Assembly: GCA_947175045.1 (NCBI GenBank)
Contig: CAMWLH010000109.1
Span: forward strand, 1-6,887
Source of the DNA: an uncultured Clostridia bacterium
GTDB lineage: Bacteria; Bacillota; Clostridia; Oscillospirales; Ruminococcaceae
Direction of reading: 5' to 3'
DNA length: 6,887 nucleotides
Within the stretch, counting starts at the first letter, position 1, and each line of letters starts with the position of its first letter. The notes beneath the pieces were generated by a model. It had not been told where the DNA came from, did not search any database, and worked only from the letters and a program-made list of their open reading frames with translations. Position numbers and translations under genes: made by a program. Shown piece after piece: positions 6,665 to 6,887 of the stretch.

Positions 6665-6720
6665 GTCCCCATTGCCAAAACTTATTAAAAAAACGTTTCT
6701 CTACTTGACAAATTAGCGCG
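6650..6720. repeat. Inverted repeat covering both divergent promoters; candidate operator pair
   Basis: Right arm (6703-6720) reads ACTTGACAAATTAGCGCG. The reverse complement of the left arm (6650-6666) reads ACTTGACAAAAAGCGCG, differing by one base and one indel. The match extends one further G outward on each side. Each arm contains the -35 box and the first part of the spacer of one promoter, and the arms are separated by 36 bases. This could be a paired binding site for one regulator controlling both genes, or a promoter duplicated in inverted orientation. Confidence 0.55.
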
Positions 6721-6733
6721 GCAGGTGTATAAT
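6705..6733 (+). promoter_or_regulatory. Perfect sigma-A promoter of the right-edge gene
   Basis: TTGACA (6705-6710) and TATAAT (6728-6733) are separated by 17 bases, an exact consensus match. The start point would be near 6740 and the leader about 26 bases. It is divergent to the dcd promoter, with -35 boxes 40 bases apart. Confidence 0.92.
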
Positions 6734-6765
6734 ATTGTTATGTTTTGAATAAGGAGACGGATTTT

Positions 6766-6887
6766 ATGTGCGCAGACGATTTTGAAAGCTTGTTTGAAAT
6801 TTATACTGCGGCGGAAATCAAGTCCGCTATTGACGGAATATCCAAGGAAGAACTGGCAAAGGCTCTTATGGGGGCAAGTCCCACGGT
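6766..6887 (+). CDS. Unrecognised protein, N-terminal 40 residues only
   Basis: The frame opens at ATG 6766, nine bases after an AAGGAG ribosome binding site (6751-6756), and stays open to the edge. The visible peptide begins MCADDFESLFEIYTAAEI and continues with a mixed acidic/lysine stretch and AKALMGASPT. It is hydrophilic and probably helical, with no signal peptide or membrane segment. I do not recognise a family in this fragment. The perfect promoter, tight leader and good ribosome binding site make it very likely a real, well-expressed gene. Confidence 0.8.
   Translation, partial: MCADDFESLFEIYTAAEIKSAIDGISKEELAKALMGASPT

Overview
The window looks like a chromosomal stretch from a Gram-positive anaerobe of the class Clostridia, probably the Ruminococcaceae/Oscillospiraceae side. 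The grounds are the RemA family protein (a Firmicutes marker) upstream of gmk and priA, strong AGGAGG-type ribosome binding sites, textbook TTGACA/TATAAT promoters, moderate GC in genes with very AT-rich spacers, and a clostridial-style chemoreceptor. The genus assignment is only a guess. I see no rRNA, tRNA, CRISPR array, transposase or phage gene.

Layout. Positions 1-2724 (minus strand) hold a tightly packed housekeeping operon read leftward: a RemA-like regulator, guanylate kinase (gmk) and the primosomal helicase PriA. PriA runs off the left edge. remA and gmk overlap by 8 bases, and gmk and priA abut with no gap. Positions 2725-3109 are a divergent control region. Leftward it contains a probable extended -10 promoter and a roughly 170-base, potentially folded leader for remA. 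Rightward it contains a consensus vegetative promoter behind a strongly A/T-tracted segment.

Positions 3110-5086 (plus strand) encode a complete 658-residue transmembrane chemoreceptor with dCache-type sensor, HAMP and signalling domain. It is closed by a strong intrinsic terminator at 5097-5124. A second terminator-like hairpin lies at 5216-5250, and the approximately 90 bases between them can fold.

Positions 5288-6605 (minus strand) form a two-gene operon, dcd (dCTP deaminase) followed by a small metal-dependent amidohydrolase of unknown substrate. At the right edge an unrecognised gene starts on the plus strand at 6766. dcd and this gene are divergently transcribed from two near-perfect promoters whose -35 and spacer sequences form an inverted repeat.

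Together the genes cover nucleotide supply (gmk, dcd), replication restart (priA), a multicellularity/osmotic-type regulator (remA family) and environmental sensing (chemoreceptor). I do not see a clear new multi-gene system. The most interesting points are the mirrored promoter pair at 6650-6721, the altered helicase motifs in PriA, the loss of rpoZ/coaBC from the usual gene order, and the structured non-coding segments at 2757-2854 and 5145-5250.
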